From the NCBI RefSeq assembly GCF_026212465.1, contig NC_080058.1, positions 9,501,485 through 9,565,484 of the forward strand: a stretch of DNA of 64,000 nucleotides, written 5' to 3'. Below are positions 34,414 through 45,276 of the stretch, one piece after another (within the stretch, counting starts at the first letter, position 1; each line of letters starts with the position of its first letter). Source of the DNA: Amaranthus tricolor (taxonomy: Eukaryota > Streptophyta > Magnoliopsida > Caryophyllales > Amaranthaceae). The position numbers were made by a program, and so were the translations under genes. The notes below the pieces were generated by a model. It saw only the letters and a list, made by a program, of their open reading frames with translations. It did not search any database and had not been told where the DNA came from.

Positions 34414-37400
34414 TTAAACCCTAGAATCCAACTCCATAATAGTATTAAGATTCATAGGGTGCATGTAGTTTGAATTGCCACCCAGAATCTGCTGGACGAT
34501 CAACCTATTTGCCTTCTCCGTCGGGTGATAGGGATCCCAGAATGCGTATAAATCCCTATTTGGACACAAGTTTGATACCATGGTGCATAGTCCTATACCA
34601 TTGTATGGTCCTTGTCCACAACATGCCACCTTTGATGTCACAAATCCTGCACAATAACTCTAACTTTTAGTTTTTTGGTCCTAAATTATGTTCATTTCTT
34701 AATTAGTCATATGAAGTTGCATGCATATGATCTTTGCTATCATACGTCAATCAAAAAGATCTTTTTGTTACTATTAATAAGGGTAAGGTTGCGTTTAAAG
34801 GTGTTCAAAACAGGCCCAATGATCCGAAATTTACCTATTTTTGTAACCAAATTCAATTTGACCCGACATTAAAGATGGATTAATAATTATGGAAAAACAA
34901 ACATGGATACAAGACCCGATTTTGATCTAACTCGAAACATGTGGCTCAAAGTCGACATGATGACTCAAATGAACAAGAATGAGGTTGCGTTTAAAGGGGT
35001 TTAAATGAGACCCAATAATCCAAAATTTATCCAACCTTGTAATTGAATTCAATTTAACTCAACATAAAAATGAATAAATTGTTATGGAAAAACCAACATG
35101 TATACAAGACCTAATTTTTAACTGACTCGAAACATATAAATTGAAATCCACCTAATGACCAGTTGCATGAACAAGGGTAAGGCTGCGTGTATTTGAACTA
35201 GAATACCTTTATTGGTAGAAGCTAATTTAAGACATTTGAGTATAAAATGGCGTTTTGTCGCATTGAATTTGCTAGGTGTATTTTTTTTTTTTTTTTTTTA
35301 AGTTTGGAAGATTTGTATATTTATTAATTGAGAGTTATTACCGAATGCTTGTGGGTTAGATATGAAATCCATGTGAATTTGTAAAGAGTTAATGACAGTG
35401 AAGACATTGGATCCGATTTTGTTGTTCAACTGATTGATGAGTCCAACAAGTTTAGGGTTGAACAAAGAAGCAGCTGTTTGTAGTTCCTTTGCACAATTCC
35501 CATTTCTGCCTCTTTGTGCTATTTCTGCAGGCACACATCCTAGCGGACCGGTTCCGGTTACTAGAACTCTTCTAGCTCCTAGGTCGTACAGTGTCTGCAA
35601 CATATTCAACATATCAATACTTTATAAATCATAGATAAACTTGGTCAAAACAAAAGAACACGGGCGAAATCAGAATTTTAAATCTTGGGTTTCCAAATAC
35701 CTAACACAACAAAAACTTTGTTATGTAATGTGTAAGAATCATGATTTCATTTGAAAATTTAAAATCGACTTAAATTTAGAATTTGGCAATTTAAAGAATA
35801 CAAATTTAAATTTGAATCAATTTCATTCTTGTAAAAGTAGTTTAAAAGAACAAGGGCAAAATTAAAAGTTTAAATTTCGGGTTGGCAAATAGCAAATACG
35901 ACAAAAACTCTCTTATGTTATAGTATTTATGGATACATATTTCGATATGAATCAATTTCATTTTTATAAAAATAGATAAAATTGCGAATTCGAAAGAGCT
36001 ACTCAATAATTTAGTAATTGAAATCAATAATTTAAAATAAATTATATATTCCTAAATACAAGCTCAAATTAATAGTTCTAAAAATTTATTACGTCACATA
36101 AACTCTTACCACAATCCTTAAAGTTTTATTTATACTACATTAATGGCTACATATTACTTGATTTTGTGATAATCAATGCTTATATGAGATCTAATAAACT
36201 AGTAAAGCGCCAAATTAAAAATAAATCAGCGGCATGTTTGGATCGAAAGGCCAGGCCTCTCCCAAATCATAGAAATAAAAAAAGTTTTATAAGGTTTTAC
36301 TAGTACGTTGACATTATGATCACTGAATCATAGCTCAAGCTTATTTTATGATCTTACGGCTAATGCGTAAGAAATAATATAGTCAACTAGGATTTTGTTT
36401 GGATCGTCTAATCGTATATTTTATAATATTGATTTTTTATAATTTATAGATAGAAGTGCATAAATCAATATATAAATAATCAAAATAATACATTTAAATG
36501 CATAAAAAGTCAAATATAGCGAGTATAAAAGATGCATATATATACCTGAAGAATTTTGGCATATTCAGAGATAAGGAAATTGACAAAAGCTGGGAGAGCG
36601 AACTGCTGAGATCTTAAAGAGTAGGGTATGACGAAGTAATTGTTGACAAAATCGTTGCCTCCAAGGGTGATCAGCACTAAAGCACGGTTAACAAGTTCTC
36701 GACTTTTCTCTTCTCCAATTAATCTACTCACTCTTTCTTGGTATTCTTTGAAATTATACAGTTGCCCAGACATTCTTATTATGTTTAACTGAAAACCAAT
36801 TTTCAAAATTATTTAATTATAATAAAGATATATTAATGTCAAATAACGTATAAATTAATATGACTAGCTTGTGCAATAAGTGATGAGCAGAAGGCTACAA
36901 ACTAAACAAAGTTGTCTCATTCAGAAGTAGTCAACGTAAATTACTTTTTCGATTTCATATTAATTGTAATATTAGAAAATATGACATTATTCATTCACTA
37001 TTCTTAATTTGTAATTAATTATTAATCTGTAAGTTAAATAAATTCTTAAACTGCGCACATTTTTGAAATTGTGTATGATACTTCATATATTTGCTATTAT
37101 GAATTAATTGAAAAAATGTTTATTGAGTAGTAGTTAGGTTATATACACGAGCATTGAATTAAGCTAAGCTGGGAGTACTCACAAACTGAATCCCTGTGTC
37201 ATTGAGAATTCCAATCCCCGCAGAAGCAAAATTAGCTCCAACAAGAAGTTTTTGCCCATTTAACTCCGGGCTTAAGTATGGCAATGTAGGTTCTGAGCCA
37301 ATATGTTCGCCTAATAAATAACACATACATCACAAAACATGTAAGTCCATCGCATAGTTATAACGATCCGTTTATTCTTTTGAGTTTGCACTGTACATTA

Positions 37401-38089
37401 TAAATTTACAAATTTTTTGTTTGAACTGTACAGACTCATATATTAATGAACTTTTTGTCATATGGTGCAAACTCAAAAGTATAGAGGGTATGATTATAAT
37501 TATAATTGTCAGAGTATATAACGTATTTGGAGTCTCAACCATTAGCTTTAACTTTAACCTTTTGATTGAGTTGGGTCTTTAACATGGTATCAGAAGCCAA
37601 AATAATAAAATAAAAGATCACAATTCAAATCTCAACCACCTCTTAAATTCAGGTGGACACTTCGCACCAAATACGAAGAGTGTTTGTACTGCATCCACAC
37701 TTCTAACTCAAATAGCTTTTGTATGAAAGAATATGTTAGATTATATAACATATCCTACAACCTGAATCATCATCTTAAGATTTTGCATGAATTAGTTGCT
37801 TAACAATAATATAAGAGATAGAAAAATTAAACTTACTAATAATATCAGGAATATTAAGGCCATTGGAGAACCTTCCAGTAGGTCGATGAGTAGGATAGTC
37901 AATTCCATAAGGTGGAGAATCAGCACGAGCTTCAGTGATAAGGAAGTTGTTATTACCACTATCAACAAGTGAGTCACCAAAAACGAAGAAAGCTCTAGAA
38001 GTATTGTTTTTATTTTGAGCTTCCGAAAGTGAATAATTAGAAAATAATATGAATGTAAACATCAATAATAATGTAACTATTTTTTCCAT
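34414..38089 (-). CDS. GDSL esterase/lipase, secreted, 5 exons, 369 aa
   Basis: Exons on the minus strand: 38089-37837, 37310-37183, 36788-36546, 35594-35342, 34646-34414, all GT-AG and phase-consistent (1110 nt). The N-terminus [18 protein letters not shown] is a signal peptide, so the enzyme should be secreted or apoplastic. SGNH-hydrolase blocks are all present: block [16 protein letters not shown] with nucleophile Ser40, block [10 protein letters not shown] (Gly109), block III LGGND (Asn172) and block V DPYHPTEK (Asp330, His333). Length and exon pattern match the large plant GDSL family; close relatives in memory include Arabidopsis At5g33370. The physiological substrate (cutin monomer, acyl ester or other) cannot be told from sequence. 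TATA-like TTTATATAG lies about 90 bases upstream of the ATG. Introns 1 and 4 carry repeats. Confidence 0.95.
34698..34793 (+). repeat. SINE-like repeat fragment, copy D
   Basis: Only the middle of the family is left: GAAGTTGCATGCATATGATC, CTATCATACGTCAATCAAAA, CTTTTTGTTACTATTAATAA and GGGTAAGGTTGCG. The usual CGACCCTCTCAAACCCC end is missing and replaced by the tandem repeat that follows. It lies in GDSL intron 4, opposite to the gene. Confidence 0.5.
34791..35190. repeat. Tandem duplication of a 197-bp unit in GDSL intron 4
   Basis: Two diverged units start GCGTTTAAAGG at 34791 and 34987, and the start of a third (GGTAAGGCTGCGTG) is at 35180. Shared words include CCCAATRATCC, AATTCAATTT, ATGGAAAAA, ACAAGACC and CTCGAAACAT. 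The spacing is 196 then about 198 bases. It grows out of the SINE-like fragment at 34698. Confidence 0.75.
37507..37805 (+). mobile_element. TRIM retrotransposon with 5-bp TSD, in GDSL intron 1
   Basis: A 299-bp element. LTRs are 37507-37584 and 37734-37805, both starting TGTYAGA-TATATAAC and ending TTAACA. The primer-binding site TGGTATCAGAAGCC follows the first LTR at 37585-37598. The target duplication ATAAT is exact on both sides (37502-37506 and 37806-37810). No coding capacity. LTRs under 100 bp with a tRNA-Met primer site define a TRIM. It sits antisense to the gene inside its first intron, close to the donor at 37836. Confidence 0.85.
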
Positions 38090-38947
38090 TTTATATTATG
38101 TTGTAAAATTAATTAATTAACAAATAATTGTTTTTGTATAGGATGGATGGATGGATTGAAAGCTCTTCTTAGGAGGACTATATAAAGGTCTTAGGGAGTA
38201 GTTTGAACTTCGATCATATTAATTGCTTTATTTTTCCCCTCTACTTAAACGGTTACATAATATGATTTTGGTGTTGTGGACCAACCAAGGTTATTGTAAG
38301 CTAGGGAAGGTGTTACCTTAATGCCCTATAAAATAGTTTTCAATTTTGTAATTAGAAATTCTTTATTAAGAATATAGCTATATTTTGTTGTTTATTGTAT
38401 GTTTAGTTGGTATTTGTGAACTAATAGTAAGTGTTATTTGACATACAATGTTCACTGTTGGATTATAGTTATCAGAAATCGAAAACTTTTCATCAAATCT
38501 TGTTTTAGATGCTTTGTTTCCGAAACTTTAGATTTAACGTTTTTGAAACTGCAATTTCCAAATGCTTTTTTTGATTAAGCCCAAAAACATGTAAAATACC
38601 AAAGCCCTTCTTTTCATTTTTTCTTATCGTTTGTTGTTGGTAATATTCTTTTCTTATCAATTTTTACTTATTTTATTATATCTAATGTAACTTAAAATTA
38701 CACCTACATTTTTTACGTTTCAAGTATCATTGTGTTGGATCATAAAATTAAAATATGTTTTTCTCAAGACAAGTTTAATAGATTTTTAAAAAAGGTTACT
38801 CAAAAAATAAGTTTTAATTAAGTTTAACGAAATACTACTTAACTTTCTAACGTCTACTTAAAAATGGTATCTCAATTATTAAAAATTAAAAATTATCAAA
38901 CTAGTACGTCAAACACGCCCAAGATGTTGTATATCAAGTACGATTAT
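38090..38947. other. GDSL promoter side, gene-free
   Basis: Upstream flank of the minus-strand GDSL gene. The only promoter-like word is CTATATAAAGG at 38178-38188 (TTTATATAG on the coding strand). The remainder is AT-rich with no recognisable repeat. Confidence 0.45.
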
Positions 38948-39385
38948 TGTTGGAGTATATAACATGTGCTGGAGCCTCAACCATCAGCTTAAAGTTTTGG
39001 TTGAGTTGGTTCCTTAACATGGTATCACAAGCCAACGTGTCAAGAGGTTACAGTATATAAGATACAGCTGGTCTAGAACGAGACGACCTCATAATGAGAC
39101 CGTCAATTTGGGCCTACCCAATTCGCGCGTGTAACAATCTGGAAATTTTAAAATTTTTGGGGCATTTTTCAATTTTGATCTTAAAGGTATCAATTTTCAA
39201 AATTGATACCTTTAAACTCAAAATTGATAAATGCCAAAAAAATTAAAATGTTGTTATATGCGTGAATTAGGCCGGCCCAAATTGAGGGTCTCATAATGAG
39301 ACTATCTCGTCCAAGTTTTTGTGTATAATATATGCTAAAGCTTCAACAATCAACTTAAACTTTTGGTTGAATTGGTTCCTTAACA
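38948..39385 (+). mobile_element. Second TRIM copy with a foldback MITE nested inside
   Basis: The 5' LTR (38948-39019) starts TGTTGGAGTATATAACATG and ends CCTTAACA; the primer-binding site TGGTATCACAAGCC is at 39020-39033. A degraded 3' LTR occupies about 39319-39385 and ends CCTTAACA. Flanks ATTAT and ATTAA agree at 4 of 5 bases. The interior holds a palindromic insertion at about 39073-39314. Same family as the copy at 37507-37805. Confidence 0.75.
39073..39314. mobile_element. Palindromic foldback MITE (about 240 bp) nested in the TRIM
   Basis: Almost the whole element is one inverted repeat. The left arm CCTCATAATGAGACCGTCAA pairs with GAGGGTCTCATAATGAGAC on the right, and the centre GGTATCAATTTTCAAAATTG pairs on itself. 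The outer ends are GAACGAGACGACC and ATCTCGTCC. It has no loop of note and no coding capacity. Confidence 0.75.
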
Positions 39386-39900
39386 ATTAAGGTTTAAATG
39401 GCATATTGTAAGAATATCTTATACTTAAACTCTTTGACTTCATACATATCAACCAATTACATATGATATTTGGGATAGTGCCCGTTTGAAGACTAGAGTT
39501 CAAAAGAGTACTAGAATTGAACAAGAAATTTAACACAAGTTAGTTTCAGAGTAGAGGAGATTATTAAAGGCATTCCCTAATTTTTGTGTCAAAATGAAGC
39601 AAACTTGATTAATTGATCAAAGCCAATATAATAAGTGAGCAACCACCTCCTCCAGCAAATTAGCAGAGGGACCATAATAAAATACATTACCAAATTTGGA
39701 TTATTCATCGAACAAGTTTTGCTAAAAGATTAAGACTTTAAAATCATAATTGTCTTAAATTGGGGGTATGTAGTAGATAGTAGCTCGATACAATAAGTCT
39801 AAAACACCAGAAGTTATTATATTAGCGGGTAATTATTTTTGAATTTCAACTTACAACTAGCGGACTAAATTAGATACACTATAAATTTAAAGTATCATTT

Positions 39901-39933
<33 letters not shown>

Positions 39934-42063
39934 GAATTTTGAGGCATTAAAATAAATAATTAAACTAAAGAAAAAGTAACGTCAACTAATGTTGACTATT
40001 TGAGGCTCTTAAATTTAGAGGGTCATATACAATCGAATACCTTGCACATACTAAAAGTTTCCACCGTTGAACTTAAAGTACTTTACCTACCAATGTGCCA
40101 ACATTATTAACCATTAGTCCCTAACCATATGTACTCCCGTTGTGGCTTAGAACATGCTAAATTTCTTCGAAAAATTTTCTAAATAAAAATTTAATGTTGC
40201 AAATTTAATAGCACAAATTAAAATCAATAGTTGAAATGATCTTTTTGTGCTATGATTATTAGAATATATAGACATGTCATCATATTAATTTGAGTATTGT
40301 TAAATGACATAGTATTTTAGTTTTAAAACTAGATAGTATCCATACGATGTACGATTTTATAAAATTTTTTAAAATATTTATATAAACTAAAAAATTAAAA
40401 TTTTAAGAAATAAATATTACATAATAGGTATATTTACTTTCACTCTAGGTTACATACATTATTGTATCATAATTTGCATTGTGCCTCCAGGTAATTGTGA
40501 AAAATTTAGTTCAAACCAAATAAATCACTACAAAGGAGAAAAGTTTTACTTCTTTAACAAAAAAATTTGATTATATATTTAATATATTCATATTTATACT
40601 TCTATTTTTTATTTTGAATAAAAGCACAAATGGTTTGAACTTGAAGTATACAATAAAAAATTATGAGTTTTTTAATTAAAAAACAACATATGAAATTTTG
40701 CTGATAAATAATATTTCATTAAGTTATATAAAGTACTACAAGTTTACAACTATTGATAACACATTTTAAAATCAAATATAACATAATATGTAAAGTTATT
40801 TTATAAAAGTTTAAATGAAAAAGATAATTTTTCTCATAAAAAATATTATTGACTTACATAAAGATAGTTACAACCTAACTCATATTAAAATTAAGCATTC
40901 ATTTAAGTAACTAATAGTATAATTAAGAAAAAAAATCCTAATAAAAGTAATCCATCTCAAAATATCCAATATACTAAATAATACTCATTAAATAAATAAA
41001 ATTGAAAAAATTATATAAATAATGAAAAAATAAAATAAATTGGAGTATATGATTTTGTAATACATTAGATAATGTGACCTAAAAAGTAAAAAAAATCAAT
41101 AAATATGGATGATATTGTAGTCATAATTAGAAAAGTGTGAAATCAAAGATAAAAACATTAGTCATAAAAACAATGACATCATCATTGAATTTTAGAGGAA
41201 AAAATTTTGTTGAAATTGTGACATGTAAGAATATTTAAAAAGTGATGATGTTATCAGTAGTTTATTTTAGTAATAGTTACTAGGTGATCTCCCATGCTAA
41301 AGCACGAGACTTTTAGAAATTATTATGCATAAATAATATAATCGTTACAAACAGATTAAATAAAAGTTAAGGAAGAGAACTATGAATAATAATCTTTAAA
41401 AAATCATAACAAAGAAAATTGAATATAAAATAACAATATTTACACGTCATTAGAACATAATTGTTGATTACTCGTGCTAATCACGAGCTATTTAATAATC
41501 ACTATATGTTAAATGTTTGTATGTAATAATAGTTGATTACCCATGTTAAACACGATATATAAAAATTTATTTTATCAAAAATTGAATGGACTATAAATAC
41601 TCCAACGTATGTAATGGAGTAGATACACAAGAAAAATGCAAGGATACATTCTTATTTTGCTTTGTAGATCAAACAACTCATACAAAATGAAAATAAAGAG
41701 TACTTGTAAGATAAGGAAAATATATTCTTGAAGAACCTAAAACACAAAACTTCTCTCTCCTTTTGACGTTCGAACATGAAATCAATTTCTCACCGATTTC
41801 CAATTTATCTTCTATTAAAACCTCTCCTTGAGATACCTTAAACTCCTATGTCATATTTAGTTTTTAACACTTCTAATTAATCGAATTCAGCTATACTTAA
41901 TACATACTCCCTTCATTTACCAATTTAGATTTTAACATTATTCATAACACTCTTAATTTGAATCATTCCAAATATATAAATTAAATCATAATCAATTGAG
42001 ATCTTGTTTGATTCGTTGTAATACAATTTATTAATATCAACTTTTTATAATTTTTTAAATTAT
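39386..42063. other. AT-rich repeat-like region, Helitron-like ends possible
   Basis: No gene. A 30-nt T-run is at 39903-39932. From 40150 to 41600 the sequence is extremely AT-rich. Three related hairpin words on the minus strand (around 41280-41312, 41463-41490 and 41530-41555: CTCGTGCT/AGCACGAG-like, followed by GTRATCAACTAT or CACCTAGT) look like Helitron 3' ends, but no TC start could be paired with them. Confidence 0.35.
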
Positions 42064-42962
42064 GAGAAATCATCAATGGTACCCCTGTGTTATTCCACTT
42101 TATCTTTGGCACCCCTGTATTTTTCGTAATTCCAATAGTACCCCCAACATATCTTGCTAATTTCAAACGTGACACTTTTTAAGTTTTTTCTGTTAAGTGG
42201 CCGTTAATTTTTGAATTTGACCTAACCATGGTTAGTTTCTTATTGCTTTCTTCTTCTTCTTCTTCCCTTTTCCCTCTCCTCTTCCTTCTCTCCTTCCATG
42301 GCCGCTTCTTCAAGGTACTCATCATTTTGCGGTAAGGTGTATTCCGGTACTACCAGAAGACCGCCTGGAACATGGGTTTTTCGTTGGAGATTACCTGGCG
42401 GTAATTTTTTCCGGATCATAAAGCTGAAGAAGTAAGTTGCTTTAAATTTGGTTAATTTTTGTTATTGATGGATTAATAAATTAGCATTAATTAGGGTTCT
42501 AAACTAGTTTAGTTGATTGACTTTGCCCAATTTTTGATTTTTAGTGTTTGGTTAATACTAAGTGTTATTTTTATTAATTTTGATTCTTGTTTATTTTTTG
42601 TCTTACGCTAAAATTTTAATGGGTTAATGATTTGTAGAAGGGTGGGAAGCTTGAGGATGATCTCCGACTGAGAAAATTACCGCTCATGTAATCTCCAACG
42701 AAAAATGATGAGTACCTTGAAGAAGCAGCCATGGAAGGAGAGAAGGAAGAGGAGAGGGAAAAGGGAAGAAGAAGAAGAAGCAATAAGAAACTAACCATGA
42801 TTAGATCAAATTCAAAAATTAACGGCCACTTAAGGAAAAAAACTTTAAAAGTGTCACATTTATAATTAGCAAGATATGTTGGGGGTACCATTGGAATTAC
42901 GAAAAATACAAGAGTATCAAAGATAAAGTACAATAATACAGGGGTACCATTGATAATTTCCC
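42064..42962. mobile_element. Foldback MULE-like element with duplicated gene-like arms
   Basis: Outer ends GAGAAATCATCAATGGTACC and the inverse of CATTGATAATTTCCC. Inverted similarity runs about 350 bases inward on each side (left to about 42430, right to about 42640). Both arms contain a C/T-rich leader (CTTCTTCTTCTTCTTCCCTT) followed by an ATG frame starting MAASSRYS, so the same gene-like segment is present twice in opposite orientation. Flanks TTAAATTAT and ATTAATTAT agree at 7 of 9 bases, a likely 9-bp MULE duplication. No transposase. Confidence 0.75.
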
Positions 42963-44500
42963 ATTAATTATTCACAATACAATGCATTAGGACATCGATT
43001 AATACATTTGAAAATGTGCACAAATCAAGTGAGACAAAGACATAAAGTCATCATATCATATCATACAAAATACTAAAGAAAGACCCCTTAATTTTAAATG
43101 ACGCTTTTTCACCGACTGAGTACATGGCGAAATATAATTAATTTAAAATTGTTGATATATTTTAATGAATTTCCATATAGTAATATTTATAAATGTAAAG
43201 AAGAATTTCAAATGTAACAAAATTATCAAATTGCAATTTTACCTCATTTGCCTTTCTGTTTTTTAGGAAAACTTTTCTTTTGAACGCAACATTTATTTTT
43301 GGGTGCTGATAAATAGGAATAATGTATGAAATTCAAAATCTTGCAAATGACGACATTTTATACGCCTTTGCTGCTCACCTCATTTGAATATCTTTAAGCC
43401 TTTGAGTTACCCATTTCATTTTTGATAATAACAAGTTTATTTATTTTGGTTTGACCTCTTTTGTCTTTCTCTCGCAATTGAAGACAATTATTTTTGCAAT
43501 TAGCCACTTACTCGATAAAGTTATTTATCAACTTCATTTAGTAAACATTTTAGCATATAGAATGATGACTAATAACATACATTATAAATAAAGAGTCATG
43601 CTCAATTTAGAGGTAGAAAATGTCACAATAATTTGTATTAATATATAGAAGATAAATCTTAAATAGAAAATTTATTTTCAATCTTACTCAAAATACATAT
43701 AATATTGCAACGCATATAAAGGGAAGAAAATTTGTTTACAATCTTACTAAAATCACATATAATATTCCAACGCATATAAAGATTTAAATCTCATTAATTT
43801 TAAATATGCAAAATTAATAGTCAAACTTATTTTAATAGCATGCATTAAGTAATCTTGTCGTGAAAGCTACAATAAAGTTATAAGAAAGTGTATGTGAAAA
43901 GCTAATTTGAACGGAAATTTTTTTTTTACCAGAGGCTGACATGTGTCATTAGGTGGTCTTTGCTTTAGTATTTAAAATGATGATAGATAGATTGGTATAT
44001 TGTAAATATTAAATATATATTTTTAAATAGCAATAATATTAATTTGGAATTTTTTCAAAATCATGTGCCAATTGCTGTTACTAAACCTTATTATTTCTAT
44101 TTTTTTACATTATATATGATTAGTGTTTTGAATGGGATATTCTATTAGGTATTTTTAATTATAATTCGAACTGCATGTTAATTTTTGAATATTAAGAATG
44201 TTAATGATAAATGAAAAGAATAAGTAAAATGAAATTAATTTTTGGAGAAAAGCTGTTTATTAATACACTTAACTATGTTCAAAATCAATGCCTTATCTTC
44301 AGGAAAAAAAAAAAATCAATGCCTGATTCGAACTATTTTGGAAAAAATCGCTTTGAAGTTTGAAGTTTTCATCAAAGGGAGAAGATCAAGTGTCTTATAT
44401 TATAACCTTTTGGATTTAAATATTTTGCGTAGCTAGAATAATAGTCATAATAACATTGATAAATTTAAGAAAAAATTGTTCCAAATATCTGACCTATTGC
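42963..44500. other. AT-rich gene-free stretch
   Basis: No gene is seen. 43670-43770 contains a short local duplication (AATCTTACTMAAATMACATATAATATT with GCATATAAAG, twice, about 70 bases apart). 43930-43990 has GACATGTGTCATTAGGTGG followed by CTTTGCTTTAGTATTTAAA, a combination seen at ends of some plant non-autonomous elements, but no partner end is recognised. Confidence 0.35.
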
Positions 44501-44504
44501 TCAT

Positions 44505-44798
44505 CTATTGTGAATAATCCCAACTATTAATTATTTCTAAATAATCCAAGCTTTGAATATTTTTTGCTGACAGCACCCCTTACTATATTTTAATCGACTA
44601 TTGTAGGTACCTACTAGCCGTTACGTTCACTTCTTCTTCCTCCTTATGCTTCTTTATTAGTCTACCCCAACTCCTCTTTGGTGGTAGGTAGCTATAGTAG
44701 TCGGTTAAAATGTGGAAAGGGGTGCTATGGGCAAAAAAAAAATTCAAAGGTCGGATTATTTAAAAATAATCAATTGTAGGGATTATTCATAGCATTAT
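44505..44798. mobile_element. Third foldback MITE, about 110-bp arms
   Basis: The left arm TGAATAATCCCAACTATTAA is mirrored by the right arm TTGTAGGGATTATTCA. Inward pairs include AAATAATCC/GGATTATTT, CTTTGAATATTTTTTGC, CAGCACCCCTT/AGGGGTGCT and TTTTAATCGACTA/TAGTCGGTTAAAA. The C/T-rich centre (CTTCTTCTTCCTCC) is not inverted. No coding capacity; ends are approximate. Confidence 0.65.
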
Positions 44799-45276
44799 TT
44801 TAAAGGGTTAGGTTGAAAATAAAGTGGACCAAAACGGGTTATATTATAATTAAAATGAAGTGAACCCTAAAAAGGGCTTAATAAGGGTCGAAAACGAGCC
44901 TTTATAAATAACATAATTAATAGATAACTGAATTATTATAAATGACAATGTTAATTGCGATTATTAGCATTCCTATAATTAATTATTATAAATGATAATT
45001 TAATTATTACAATTTATCAATAGGGATCAAAATAATTTTTAATAATAAAAACAAGTCGGGTTGGACAGGGCCAAGATTTCAAAACCTGACCAATGTAAAG
45101 CCTATATTAATTTTAAAGTGTCTTTATCCAATTTGGCTCATATTTGCTTAAGCCCTACCCAACCCTTATTCAGTCCATTAAACACCCTTGGTCTAACTCA
45201 CAACCAAATAAGTTATTTTCAATTTTAAATTTCACAATAAGTTATTTTCAATTTTAAATTTCACAAATGTAGTAAC
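44799..45276. other. AT-rich gap with a 33-bp local duplication
   Basis: A unit AATAAGTTATTTTCAATTTT plus AAATTTCACAA occurs twice in a row (about 45207-45267), just before the LTR-like block. No gene seen. Confidence 0.5.

Noticed and set aside
42616..42933. Minus-strand 105-codon frame as a gene
   Set aside because: It lies within one arm of the foldback element and is mirrored in the other arm, so it is treated as captured, repeat-borne sequence.
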